Shown here: positions 35,413-47,106 of the stretch, piece after piece
Numbering within the stretch: position 1 is the first letter of the stretch
How the letters are laid out: the number at the start of each line of letters is the position of its first letter
The notes under the pieces: generated by a model
Databases searched by the model: none
What the model was told of the DNA's origin: nothing
Seen by the model: only the letters and a program-made list of their open reading frames with translations
Program-made: the position numbers and the translations under genes
Assembly (NCBI GenBank): GCA_025618425.1
Contig: CM046847.1
Coordinates: forward strand, 15,187,968-15,251,967
Source: Heliocidaris tuberculata
Taxonomy: Eukaryota > Echinodermata > Echinoidea > Camarodonta > Echinometridae
Direction: 5' to 3'
Length of the DNA stretch: 64,000 nucleotides

Positions 35413-36344
35413 TTGAGGACAGCGATTATATTCATTAGATCACCTGACCGCAACTATCAGGTGACCTATGCGAATATCATGTGACATGATTCAAAGTCAT
35501 GTGGTCGAGCTCTACGCGGATGTTTTTCTTTCAGGTGAATTGTATTGCATCGCACTTATCTCCTTCTAAGTGGCGTATCCCGGGTGAATCCGATGGTTAC
35601 CCCCCCCCCCCCCCTCCCCTAAAAAAACAAAAGAGAGAGAGAGAGAGAGAGAAAAAAAAACATGTGTCTAAAGCACGCAAGGATGCCTATACATACATCT
35701 CTAACTCTTTTAGAGAGAATTCTCCCCTTTTTTCCCCCTCTCTTTTCTTACATCACGATGTGCTAAATCTGCTTTTTATTCCTTTTCCTACCCCACTAAT
35801 ACTATCATGATCATTTCAATTTCAGATTCAAATTTGAAACACGAATAAATTTCCTTCTAGTATCAAAAGAATGCAAAATCAACGTTTACATTTTTTCACA
35901 CATAGAAAGGGGCGAGATTTCCTAACAGCAAGAGACTTATGACTGAATGGGTCGCCATAACGAGAAAATTAAAACATACATTACATTATCATATAATGCA
36001 TACGTAAATATCTAAAAGAATTTAAAAATAATAATGATAAAGGGGAGAAACATCTGCTATATTGTGCATAAATTATAGCTCGAATAAAATGTGGGGAGAA
36101 GACCATGCTTTAACATATTTTCCTTATCAATGCATAACATGAACATCCTCTTCATGTTTTTCCGCCTTTGTGGTTGTTGTCCAGGAAACAATGATCTCGG
36201 GTTCTGGGACAAATAGAATTCTCCCTATAGAAAAGATATACATACGATATAATCAACTTGATACAAACAAGGTATACAAAATTATACTTGAATAACCTTA
36301 GCAAAGTTTTCGTCTCTGTTTCATCTTATAGAAACGTTTATTTC
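35413..36344. other. Intergenic, no gene recognised
   Basis: Contains a poly-C tract (35600-35614), a short (GA)n (35632-35652) and AT-rich unique sequence. Confidence 0.5.
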
Positions 36345-36730
36345 TTAAAGAGAAGGTTGAATTCTGGGAAAGGTGAAACATGATTTGTGAGCTTTCTCAT
36401 TCCTTTTATGTCAGTTTGGAAGAACATCATTATAGTAGAAATGTCCCCTGAAAATGATTGCTTCTCAAAATGTTCTCATATTCGAAATATGACGAGAAAT
36501 AGCTGATGTGTTCGGGCAAACATTCATGCCATATGTATGTGCGCGCAGTGTGCGCAGTGTGCGCAGTGCATTTGCTTATCAGCGAGATTAGGTCAATTTC
36601 TTATCATCGGACGATTCCAACATTTTCACAGCATACACCAATCCTTAACAAGACATGATCAATCCTTCCTTATTATTTTGAGACAGTTTCATTCACAATA
36701 TAATTGCATGACCAGAACTCAAAAGATTGA
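36345..36730 (-). mobile_element. TTAA-bounded repeat, reverse copy of the 7492 family
   Basis: It begins TTAAAGAGAAGGTTGAATTC. Its reverse complement follows 7492-7866 through 'ttctggtca', 'gaaactgtctc', 'gataagaaattgac', 'gcactgc', 'catgaatgttt' and 'gaaatagctg'-type blocks. A private triplication of 'gtgcgca' occurs at 36540-36567. No coding potential. Confidence 0.6.
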
Positions 36731-37579
36731 AATGATCAATTTTGTAAGCAAGTCATAGTCTTGACATCTTGACTATCACTTTCTCATGAGCGACATTTCA
36801 TTTCATTTTCCAAATACAAAAATTAAAAATAATATGCTTCAAGTATAGAGTGTCAACAAGAAATTTCTTCTTGGAAGGCCAAGTTATTATAGTGTGGCTT
36901 TTCATGACTAGGTCTCCATGTTGAAAGACCTTCTTCTTTAAAGGAAGGATCATTATGGACTTAGCTTGCGCTTGCTGCATTAGTAATTGAAAGTAATTTT
37001 TGAAATATCAAAAGCAATTCCCTTCGGTTTCATAACTTGTAAATATCTAGGCTATCGTTGCTGTGATCTGATATACTGTACATTGAGCAATTTTACTGCA
37101 AGAAAAAAATCCCTAAAACCCCAATTTCATTGCAAGTACTAAGACATCTTTCAACATGATGAAATTGTAAAAGATATTTCATTTTAATGAAACTATTTTT
37201 AATTCTTCGAATTAGGTAGAAATACATCTTACATACACTGAACTTTGATATGGAAAAGGCATAGTCAATACAGATGAAGTGAAAACTGAACATCAAGTGA
37301 TCAACACCTTGTTTTCTGATGTAGCTCCGTTGCTTTTATGCTGAAAATAGATCCCCAGTTTTTCCCCACATCTTCTTTTTATTGGCAACAACATGATCAA
37401 TGTTACAGACCCTTGGCTTAACCTCAAAATGAATACTGTACAGGGTCAAGATTATCTAGTCGTTCGTCTTACTATCACTTCCGACAACCAAAAAGAAGGA
37501 GCATGGCTAACCATGCATGTATTTGCTGATGTATCAAACCTTGGATGTCGTTCTCGGACTAAGCGTCATGGGAATTTTC

Positions 37580-37618
<39 letters not shown>

Positions 37619-37635
37619 AGTTTTTTTTCTTCTTT

Positions 37636-37676
<41 letters not shown>

Positions 37677-37756
37677 TTCCCCGCCCTCTCTCTCTCTCTC
37701 TTTCTCTCCCTGTCTCTCTGTCTCCCTCTGTCTCTCTTTCTCTCTGTATTTTTCTC
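37580..37756 (+). repeat. (CT)n microsatellite cluster
   Basis: Three CT runs separated by T-rich and C-rich spacers. The ORFs of 88 and 155 residues through it are low-complexity Ser/Leu. Confidence 0.93.
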
Positions 37757-38404
37757 TCCCTCTGTTCGTCTTCCCCAGCCTAAAACTAACTTACCTGCAA
37801 TCGTTTTTCCACTCATGCAGAGGTGTGAATTACTTTACCAGGGCAACCGATTTATCATAAAGCTAGCAGATAATCCAAATTATGATAGAATGCGCCCAAA
37901 GAAAACGTTCCTATCTTAAATTCTGTCCCTCGATTCAAATAATTTCAAATGGGGCACAACCGGCTCGTGCCCCCCCCCCTTTGAAAGCAAATTGGCATAC
38001 CTAGAACGATTGCCCCCTTACTTTTAGAATAGTTCCCCCCCCCCCATAACAAAATTCTGAATCTGCCCATGTCTCCTGGATTGCAGGTCACAAATCTAGA
38101 TGATGATGATCAATATTGTCAAGCACTACAGACATGACAGATAGATCACTGAGACATCCTGTATTTTTTGTTTTCTATCATACGACTTTCAATTTTTCTT
38201 TTTTTTTAATTTAACATAAAAATTTTTTTTCTGGAATGCTGTATTCTAGTGCTTGGCTGGTTAGTGTGTGTGTGTGTGGGGGGGGGGGGTACTCTAAACC
38301 TGAGTGGTAGGTTCTGCCGCCCACTGCCTCCCAGTGTAGTTATATAACTCTGTTGCAGATATCATCATCATACACTGGACATTCAAAACAAGCATTATGA
38401 TATG

Positions 38405-38510
38405 ATTCAACAAGGGATTTATTTGCTGGACGTCTGTTAATGTAATGATAAAACATGAAAGAAAGGAATAGATACACCTTAGAGCTGAGAGAGTAAATGT
38501 TATCTCAAAC
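38405..38510 (+). repeat. Dispersed repeat shared with 42750-42840
   Basis: Shares 'gatttatttgctggacgtct', 'aatg-aa-gata-aa' and 'gctgagagagtaaat' with 42750-42840 in the same order and orientation. Family unknown. Confidence 0.6.
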
Positions 38511-39463
38511 CAGAGGTATTATTTTGCTCGATTCTAAGGGCAAACTCCTCAGAATCCACCAGTGGTATGATCCAGGGCTGCCTGCAGATCTGCCAAGCAA
38601 AACTTTAAATGCACGTTTATGGTAATTTGAAATACTAGTACACTGTTGCCTAAATTCGTGTTTACAAGAAAAGTGATAGCTCGCATTTTCTTCTTTTTAT
38701 CTAAATGGGCATAAACTTGTTGAAGTTGTTCTTCAGTCATGTATTTGGTTGAGGTTATCGCGGTTTATGTAAAGTTGTCGTGATTATGCCTTACCCTCAA
38801 TTTGCCGTAACATTTGACTTTTTTTTTTTCAGTCTTCTTCTCTCGCTGAATTGTGACAGTGCCTAATAATATTGCAAAAATATATTGGAAAATTACTATA
38901 ATTTGTATGTTTGCCATTCAGTGATTGTTTGCCAACGGAAAAAACAGAGAAAATATAGTTATGCTTATTTTACAGTGTATTTTATAATGTTAACCTGCTA
39001 CCCAGAAGAGTGATTTTACGTTATTTCATATAGGTTAAATTAGGGAGATGAGAGAGAAACGTACCTTAAAGCAAACTCTCTTTTCAGCAAAGGAGGTTAT
39101 TACAACTAGACCAAGAAAGAGGAAAAAGCGGAACTCGTTACACACCGCAAAATGTTCATTTACTGGACATGTTGTTAATGGATAGGTTGACTCAAGAGGG
39201 GATAATGGGTTCCTACTCTCAATTATGGCTAAAATCCTGCAGATTTATCTAAACGTCTGTGGTTTACTTAAATACTAAGTGTTCCTGGCTTAAACTTAAT
39301 CAGTCTTTATGTTACATTGATTACTTGCATGTAGGATATTATATAAAAAAGACTAATCTTTATTCCGAGAAATCAAATGATTGATTTTGAATGATATTTA
39401 AGTAAATGGAAAGTGGGGGTGGAAGGGGGGCACAACAGACATATTGAGGTGTAAAACTAGAAA

Positions 39464-39464
39464 A

Positions 39465-39539
<75 letters not shown>

Positions 39540-39540
39540 T
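39464..39540. repeat. (AT)n microsatellite
   Basis: About 36 AT units with one GT and one AC interruption. Confidence 0.95.
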
Positions 39541-39632
39541 AAAGGTCTGTGACCGAAACGTCAGTAAATTTTACGTCTTGCAGTGTTTTTATTTCAACAT
39601 AATTGTTTGCTATTTGTATATATATATATATA

Positions 39633-40219
39633 TTAAAGGGAAATCCAACCTTAATAGCAAGTTGCTTTGAAAGAAAGAGGAAAAATCAGAGAAGCAGATT
39701 GGTGAAAGTTTGAACAAAACAAGCAATAAGAAAGTTATGAATTTTTGAAAGTTGAAATCACTATGCATATGGGAATTTCAAATTGGCCGAATAGGTAATG
39801 TCACTGTGATGTAGCTGTGGACAACTCCCCCATTCGCTCTAACACAAAAAAAATGACTAAAATGTCACTTTTTTCAAAATGCATTACTCGGTCGGATCTT
39901 TTCATTCATGAGGACCTATAACAATATGCTATCTCCAATATATTTGAGTACTGCCCCGAGGGTAATAGCGCCTCGAAGAAAACCTCAAATTAATGATATT
40001 TTTGTGTACGACAAATGGGAGAGTTGTCCACAAAAATGTCACAATTGACTCACCAAATTGCCAATTTGAGATTCGCATAGATGTAGGCATCTCATTTTTC
40101 AAACACCCATAACTTTCTTAGTCCTTGTCCGATTTCTTTCAAACTTTCACCATCCTGTTTTTCTTATTTTTCTGCTTTCACACAAATCATCTTATTACCA
40201 AGGTTGGATTGCCCTTTAA
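39633..40219 (+). mobile_element. TTAA-bounded MITE with AGGGAAATCCAACCTT ends
   Basis: Left: TTAAAGGGAAATCCAACCTT. Right: AAGGTTGGATTGCCCTTTAA. It is 587 bp with inverted termini and TTAA at both ends. The interior words 'gggagagttgtccaca' and 'cccccattcg' are arranged so that the left and right halves are weakly complementary ('aactttc-tta' against 'aaagttatg'). No ORF. Confidence 0.82.
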
Positions 40220-40465
40220 TGAGTTACAGCTAATAGTACAATAATGTGTGAATATCCTGGACCCTTTCGATTTTTACGTCAATGCCCAACTATAGGAATG
40301 TCCTCAATATTTTAGTTTCAAAAAGTGGCTTCAAAATTTAACAATTATTTTGAAATGACTGATGGTACTTTGTAATATTATTGTAAATCAAAATTTGCTT
40401 CCGCCATGATCGGGCAAGTGGAGGCATTATTGACCCTGTAAAATATTAGTATTAAAATGAAGTGC

Positions 40466-40825
40466 AACTTGTGAATATGAAAAAAATGAGATCACTACAT
40501 TATATGCGAATCTCACATTGGCAATTTGGTGAGTCGATTGTGACATACTTGCGGACAACTCTCCCGTTTGTCGTACACAAAAATATCATTAATTTGCAGT
40601 TTTCTCTGAAGAGTCTTTACCCTCGGGACAGTAGTCAAAATAAATTGGAGAGAGCATTTTGTTATAGGTCCTCATGAAAGAAAAAGATCCTAATGAGTAA
40701 TACATTTTCAAGAAAAAAAAATGACATTTGAATCATTTTGTGTGTTGGAGCATTATGGGAGAGTTGTCAGCAATTACATCACAGTGACATTATACCTATT
40801 CGGCCAATTTGAAATTCCCATATGA
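40466..40825 (-). mobile_element. Partial inverted copy of the 39633 MITE
   Basis: The reverse complement aligns with the middle of 39633-40219 through 'gggaatttcaaattggccga', 'tcacagtgatgta', 'ggacctataacaa', 'aatgatatttttgtgtacga' and 'gccaatgtgagattcgcata'-type blocks. Both termini are missing. With the full copy 250 bp away it forms a long inverted pair. Confidence 0.75.
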
Positions 40826-43500
40826 TATGATGGTATTTATTTACTAGTAACAAGATACAATACATTATGATATTTACAATATTTTACAGGAAAACATTAT
40901 ATAGTAAAATCATGGTAAAAACAATATTATGCCGTTGTGAATATAATCAAAAAAGCAATTCTCTCAATTAGATAGTAGACATGCTCTAGGAACCTGATAC
41001 TATTGAAAAGGTTAACAATGATTTGTGCCTGGGATTCTAACACTAGAGACAGATTCTCTGCTTGGTGCAAGCTGTTTTCGGTTGCAGTTAACCTTCTTAG
41101 AAGTGTCTATTAATAGTTTGAATATGAAACGTTAATTCTTCGTGGCGTTTCAGACAGGATCTTAAGCAATAACTGCTAGACTCTGAATTGGACAAACCAA
41201 ACCAAGTGAGACACGGTTGTGTTATAATTCTACCATACATCATAATCATAATAAAACACTCGTATGTTATATGATATTGACGAGGGTACCCTTTCTCGTA
41301 GTAAAGTTACATGAGAAACGGGTCACGTCGTTTAAAATCCTGAGAAGAGATAGGGGGCTTTAACACCTGTAACCTTCTAACTAACACGCCACGCACGTAT
41401 TCCAAGTTGGTGTGCTTACTGTATGCTGTCCTGAAAGCTCTGAAGTGTTGCTTGTTTGCATAGAGTAAATATTAAACAAGGTCTGGTAGCGCAGACAAAA
41501 ATTCGACGATTGAGAGGGGATGAGAACTTGTCATGAGAGGGAGTACCGGTGCATTATATAGTAAGAAGTTTAGAGGGCAATTATTTTATGAGTTTACAGG
41601 AGGGGGTTACAAATTTGATATCAGCTGTGATTAACAATATTATTGCCTGCAGAGTGAAGGGTATTCAGGGGGAGCTCGAGAAAATGGATTATGCCCCCTT
41701 ACCCCGATCCTATCGCCCCTGCTGCATACACCTAAATTCCGAGGTCACTGTATACACCAGCACGCGTATACCTATACACAGTATATAATATATCAATATT
41801 GATCATACGATTTGTATATTTAAAAGGACAGTTTTCGTTGTTCCGTTTACTTGTTTAGTTTTGGCACATAGTATTATGGATTCATTCTTTCCTTTCGATT
41901 TTCTATACATCATTTCACTCAATAAAACCTATTATTTTGTTGGTGGAGATCATCAAATATCTGCCCGTGTTTCATGTTGTTGTTGATGATGATGATGATA
42001 ATGACGATCATCAAAATCATCATCGTCATCGCCATATAATAGGCGTACAGATTCGCTATATTTTATACATTTGATATTATATTATATTGAAATCTCCTCT
42101 GTCCAATGTAATGGTGTACTAATTTCATAGCATTTCGATGTGATTATTATCCAATGAAATACAACCTTGTAATTAGAATACAAGTACATGTATAATATTT
42201 ACAAAGAGAACCCCGCTGTCTGAATATGAGATAACGGTTACATGGATATTGATAGATTCAATATTTGGGGGAATCTACAGCCCCATCACCCCCTCCCCCC
42301 CCCCCCCCCACACACACACACCCGCCTTCTTACACGCCTATGATCGTTACGATCAATATAATGAAAATTAACATTTAATGTAGAATAGCCAACACAAAGT
42401 CAGCACGGTCAGCATCTTAGACAAAGTGCTTCCATAAACAGATAAAAATAATAAAACATCCTGCATAAAATGTCGTGGTAACAAAACGATGACGCCAAAG
42501 TGAGGTTTGAGGCAAGTCGAACACCCTATTCTGTTACCATTACATAATAAACATGATAAGATGATACTGAGGATGGAATTGGACGAAGCAAATTTCAGAT
42601 CCCTCAATCAGAGCACGCCTTTTTGAAAGCGTAGCATCTTTATCATGAGCTGACATATCATTATAGGACAAGGGATGTTCTTCAATTTAGACCGAGTTTG
42701 AAAGGGCTGAAGAAGATTGGATATTCTATTTCTGTCATTGTCAACGGGAGATTTATTTGCTGGACGTCTGTAAATGCAACGATAGAATATAAAAAATAAA
42801 GAATCCAGACGCAATAGTGCTGAGAGAGTAAATTTTATAGAAAACCAAGAAAATAGATCAAAATAAAGAGAAACTAAATATATAGAGAAAGAGGTATAGA
42901 AAGAGTTGTGAGAAAGGAGAGAGGGAGGGAAGGGGAAAGAGGGAAAAGGTGAGAGACTGGAGAATGGAGTGAGACGGATATCTTGAAAAGGGGGAGGGAT
43001 GCAGAGAGCGAGGGGGAGAAAGGGGGAGAGGAAGGCGGAGAGGGCGGAGAGGGCGGAGAGGGCGGATATGCATGGGGAAATGTGGCTGTTTGAAGATGAA
43101 AGTGTTTTGGAGGAGGGAAGCCCGTGTGAAAAAGGTGAGTTATACGCACAACTAGGAGACAACACGTCCCCCAGACTTTTTTTTTTTCATGGAGGGTTGT
43201 CCCCCCAAAAAAATTGGAAATGCCCCCAGAATGGTAAAAAAAAAAAAAATACTTAAGGATACGTCACACTGTTTAGCCCCTGAGTTGCTCCTTCTTGCCA
43301 AAATGCCAAGTTTCACTATCTCAACTTGGAAATCTTCTTGCTCGGTCAATACACTTTGGGCAAAATATTATATTTCACGAGATATATTAGGGTTATAGAA
43401 TGTAGAACACGTTTCTCGAAAAACGAGACGCAATTTGGGCAATTTGATTACTTCAAACTGATCTTCATTTTCATTTTTAAGCAGAGAAGCTGGGTTCGAT
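40826..43500. other. Intergenic, no gene recognised
   Basis: The start (40840-40900, minus strand) resembles a LINE 3' end with 'aaataaataccatcatatca', but no frame supports it. Other contents are a GAT/ATC inverted microsatellite (41980-42032), poly-C plus (CA)n (42293-42322), the 38405-type repeat at 42750-42840 and a GA-rich stretch (42900-43070). Confidence 0.5.
42750..42840 (+). repeat. Dispersed repeat shared with 38405-38510
   Basis: The second copy of the 'gatttatttgctggacgtct' repeat, with an intervening 'gaatccagacgcaata' difference. Confidence 0.6.
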
Positions 43501-43825
43501 GGGAAAATCCACCCTGGCATTATGAAGTTAAGTTAACTTGAATAAATCCAAAAAGTCAGAGGAACAGGTCATTAAAAATTCAAAGATGGCAAAGACTTTC
43601 GACAAATCAACTACAGGGCAATTTCAATTGTATATCCCATAGAAATCATGTTCATAACACGTAATACGTTGTTGTAATGTTCGCACAATTCAAAAGATGA
43701 AGAACAAGGCTATTGAAATCGTCTTAAGTTGATTTTTTAAAAGTCTTTGTGACTGTGTTTTCAGATGAACAATATCTGCCTTTTCTGTTTTATTGAAATC
43801 CCCTTGATGTTAGGGTGGACTTCCC
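43501..43825. mobile_element. MITE with GGGAAartCCACCCT ends
   Basis: Left: gggaaaatccaccctggcat. Right: atgttagggtggacttccc. An imperfect inverted terminus of about 18 bp. The ends resemble those of the TTAA-bounded families nearby. Confidence 0.55.
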
Positions 43826-43954
43826 TTTCAAGAAATTTACTGAATGATAAAATTTAGAGGATCCCTACACATTTATTGACAACTCTGTAATTTCCTTTCT
43901 GAGCAAATCTACATTTGTGCTGTTTGAAAGATTATCCCAATACTTGAGTTTTGA

Positions 43955-44205
43955 TTAAGGAGAAAATCCAAAAAGAGGAGGACCCATAATAAAAAATACG
44001 TTTTCAGGGATACATTTCAGCATCATGTTTGACTGCAGGTTGGCAAATTTCTGTATGATATTAAAATTACAAAATATATACACATAACTTCCTTATTCGT
44101 TGTTAGATTTTTCTTAAACTTTCACTGACATTTTTATCATGTTTATCTACATTTTCCTGCTTTTATTGAAATCCAATTGCTTTCAGGATGGACTTCACGC
44201 TTTAA
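43955..44205. mobile_element. TTAA-bounded MITE relic
   Basis: Left: TTAAGGAGAAAATCCAAAAA. Right: 'tcaggatggacttcacgctttaa'-type end (44183-44205). The inverted termini are weak, but the outer TTAA and the 'ctgcttttattgaaatcc' subterminal block match the element ending at 43825. Confidence 0.5.
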
Positions 44206-44429
44206 GAAAAAAAGTATTTGTATGGCTTGATCACGTCGGCCCATCATACAATGACGTAAAATTGTTGAGCACATGCTGAGCAAACTGGACCTCCACATAT
44301 AAGGTTCGTCAATACTGCCGAGTACTTCGCATTGATTCCGCAATCCCAAATATTCGCGAAGTGTTTTCACAACCTAAATTCAATACATGTAGTATAATTT
44401 GGCCGCACGAAGAATTCTTTCCTGAATTT

Positions 44430-44935
44430 CGTTTCAGAGGCCGTGCACCTCCTTGCGTATGTGGTCTGCGACGGATTTCGCACGCACGGGTCTGCACGTT
44501 TTCCAAGCACGCATGAGCAGCAGGACACGCAAGGAGGTTGTTGGACATGTCAAACAATCTCTGCGTGTGGCTACGTGTTCTGATGAACGCACGTGACACG
44601 CGCAACCATCGTACTTCCTGCACGTGCTTCTTGCGACCATCGCACGGGCTCTTGCGGAGGTCTCACGGAGCCGTGACATGTCACTTGCACGTTGGTTGCA
44701 CGGTACATGTAAGGGGCTGTACGTTCGCCTCAAGAGTTCTTGCAGGTAAGAGGGGACTTGTTAATGAGGAGGGTGCAAGACGCCCAAGAGGAGATGCAGA
44801 GAGGTGCACGACTGGTTGTGACCATGAGAAACGAAGGACGTACGAATCACAGGAGTTGGTCCACAGCCGATCGCAGCTGCGGACACGCATGTGCAAAACA
44901 CGTACGATCACTGTGACCATAGCATTATAGAGACC
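44430..44935. other. CpG-rich segment of unknown nature
   Basis: About 500 bases are much richer in G, C and CpG than everything around. They are built from recurring words such as 'cgtgca', 'gcacg', 'ttgcg' and 'cacgca', with an inverted pair 'cacctccttgcgta'/'acacgcaaggagg'. ORFs of 99-130 residues exist on both strands but none has a recognisable domain. It could be a decayed minisatellite, a transposon interior or a regulatory CpG island. Confidence 0.5.
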
Positions 44936-45126
44936 TCGATAGCTGCTGGTAGTCGATTGATCAATTCCTATTTCCAGTAGTGACGCATGATGGTACGTCA
45001 ACATTCTAGTGTCATTTCTGGGAAAAATGTGCCCAATTAATTATTATTCTAGTTTTCTATTACATATTTACAAACAAGAAATAAATTTGATACTGATGAC
45101 TCTTTTTACTGTATGGGCAGCTGGCT

Positions 45127-45345
45127 ACACAAGGAGACGCGATTAGCTCAGTGGTATAGAGCAACGGTCTCGTAACTGGAGGACCCAGGTTTGAAACCAA
45201 GTAGATGCGCTAGTGCCCTATGGTAAGGCATTAATTCTCATTACCAGGTCACTTGGGGAGGACTTGAAGCCGTCGGTCCCCTTGTTGCTTACTTACAAGC
45301 ATACACATGCTTTCTTAGCAGTCAGGTAAAATAAACCATTAAAAA
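45127..45345 (+). mobile_element. tRNA-derived SINE (second family)
   Basis: The head 'gcgattagctcagtggtata' is a canonical box A. 'ggtttgaaacc' is a box B-like motif after 'ggtctcgtaactggaggacc'. The body ('aggtcacttggggaggactt', 'agccgtcggtccc') differs from the other SINEs, and the tail is 'aaaataaaccattaaaa'. The acceptor stem does not pair, so it is not a tRNA gene. Confidence 0.75.
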
Positions 45346-46109
45346 ACCACTAAGATAATGCACATTGTGCCATCTCACAAAGGTGTTGACGATAACTTCA
45401 TCAAGTTGCATAAATTCAGCAGCTTCTATCCACTGTATTTGGGTGCAATACACTCGTAGTATCAGTAAACTCTTCCCTCAGATATCCAGTGTACCCCCTT
45501 GGTCATCGAAACAATTCATGCTGTGCCCCCATACATATTGGAAAAATATACCTGAGTCTATGAAATACCAATCAAACAGAGCTAACTTATGACGAAGCCT
45601 CCTCCGAATGCTTACAATAGTGGTTGTTTGTCAATACATTTTTTTATTCGTTTGGGCGTACAGTATGGGGGTAAGTTTGCATAAAGCCTCCTAATTTTCG
45701 GTAAAATAGGAGGCGATTTTGACATCCTGAAACTGTGACGTTTTACACCTTCAACACCCCGGGGACTGAAGCTAATGGAGCTGAGCAATCCCATGTGGGC
45801 AACTCAAAATGAAGTAGTATAATCAAGCAAAATGTTGTCCCCACGTCTGCGGCTTCGAATAAGACGCGATTTCTTGGCAGGCAAACATTATATAGATCAA
45901 TCGGAGTGATTTCTCGCACATTCGGTTTCAGGGCTTTTCTATTTTTTTCATTCTGTCAATTAACCTAGTCTTAAAACATTCGTGGATAATACAGGATGAC
46001 CCCCTCCTTTTAATTATTATGCCTGGCCGCTTGACTTTTTTTTTATAACACCATCCCATTTTCTCCATTGCATTCAAAACGTATCAATATCGTCTTCAGT
46101 AGATATGAA

Positions 46110-46740
46110 CATAGAGGTGCCGTAGTCGACTACTTTTACCCTTTCAGGACAGGAATTATTTCAGGGCTAAATTGATCACATTTTGTTCTTCAAATTGGCA
46201 ACAATAATACTTTTATTTTAGTGCTACATGGTTCAAATAAGGTGTAATGTATTTGAAAACAATATACATGGTTAGAAATTTGTTGAATAGTTGAAAGAAA
46301 TTGCCAATTTTGATGAAAAACAATGATTTTAAACCTCTCAATGTGTTGCCAATTTAAGGATCTCAAAGCTTAATCTAGTTTTTAAAATTCCTGGCATCAA
46401 ACGCAATATGAACATGCAATAAAAATGGACATAGTGTGTGCAGAAAATTTTGCTCTTTCTACTCGTGCATCTTGTATATTTTTTAGAGCTCTGGATCAAA
46501 AGTTATTGAGCCAAACCACAAAATGTGGTCAATTGTCTTGAAAGGGTTAAGCTCTTGACTGGAGATGCGAAGGTCGTGGGTTTGATCCAAAGCACGGCAA
46601 TTATGTCTCTAAGCAAGGAAATTTGTCTACATTACTTCTTTCCACCCGGGTGACGAATGGGTACGATGCGAAAAAGTCGAAAGTCTCTGTGGTTCGTTCA
46701 GCATTGTGAGCGTCTGTATTAAGGCACCTGGCTGGAATGA
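46110..46740 (+). mobile_element. tRNA-derived SINE split by a MITE
   Basis: The tRNA-like head begins 'agaggtgccgtagtcgacta' (46112) and is interrupted at TTAA by 46139-46546. It resumes with 'gctcttgactggagatgcga', box B 'gggtttgatcc', then 'tctacattacttctttccac', 'ccgggtgacgaatgggtac'. The interruption falls between boxes A and B. Confidence 0.75.
46135..46550. mobile_element. piggyBac-like MITE, second copy
   Basis: Over 408 bp it is nearly identical to 2610-3016, including CCCTTTCAGGACA and TGTCTTGAAAGGG ends. The right target is TTAA. The left is TTTA, a one-base decay. It is inserted in the SINE at 46110-46740. Confidence 0.85.
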
Positions 46741-46803
46741 TCCTAAGGGAGTGGAGAAGGTGCACATTGTTTGCGGGGAAGCCTGAATGACCGGGACAAC
46801 CCT

Positions 46804-47106
46804 GCCGGAAATAACACAGTGTCCCACAGTGTGTTCACATAGTCGACTCTGTGAAGATGTGATTCACAATGTTAGAACGCTAGAATTGAACAGTGTAAGG
46901 ATGATTTCATACTGTGGACACCTTCACAGTGTGGTTTACCACAGAGTGTTAAAATAGTTATGTTCGATTTCACAGTGTGAATTTACTCACTCACAATGTG
47001 AAGTTGTGATTCACAGTGTTAAAACGCTCGATTTTTAACAGTGTGAAGATGATTTCACACCGTGTTTCACACTTTGAACACACTGTGGGACACTGTTCTT
47101 TCCGGC
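46804..47106. mobile_element. Inverted-repeat element built on CACAGTGTG words
   Basis: Left: gccggaaataacacagtgtc then ccacagtgtgttcaca. The right end is complementary (tgaacacactgtgggacact, gttctttccggc). The interior repeats 'gattcacagtgttaaaacgct' and 'gtgaagatgatttca' in tandem about 110-120 bp apart. No ORF. Confidence 0.75.

Larger units (their letters stand above)
36731..39463. other. Intergenic with microsatellites, no gene recognised
   Basis: Contains the CT tract at 37580-37750, C-tracts near 37970-38045, (GT)n plus poly-G at 38265-38289, and a segment 38405-38510 ('atttatttgctggacgtctg') repeated at 42750-42840. No protein signature. Confidence 0.55.

Noticed and set aside
40840..41300. 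Antisense LINE
   Set aside because: The 3'-end-like sequence is suggestive, but no reverse-transcriptase frame could be read on the minus strand.
42608..43165. 185-residue minus-strand ORF
   Set aside because: Low-complexity Ser/Pro/Leu translation of GA-rich DNA followed by unrelated sequence; no recognisable domain or splice support.
45127..45200. Candidate tRNA gene
   Set aside because: Boxes A and B are present, but the acceptor and T stems do not pair and a SINE body follows.
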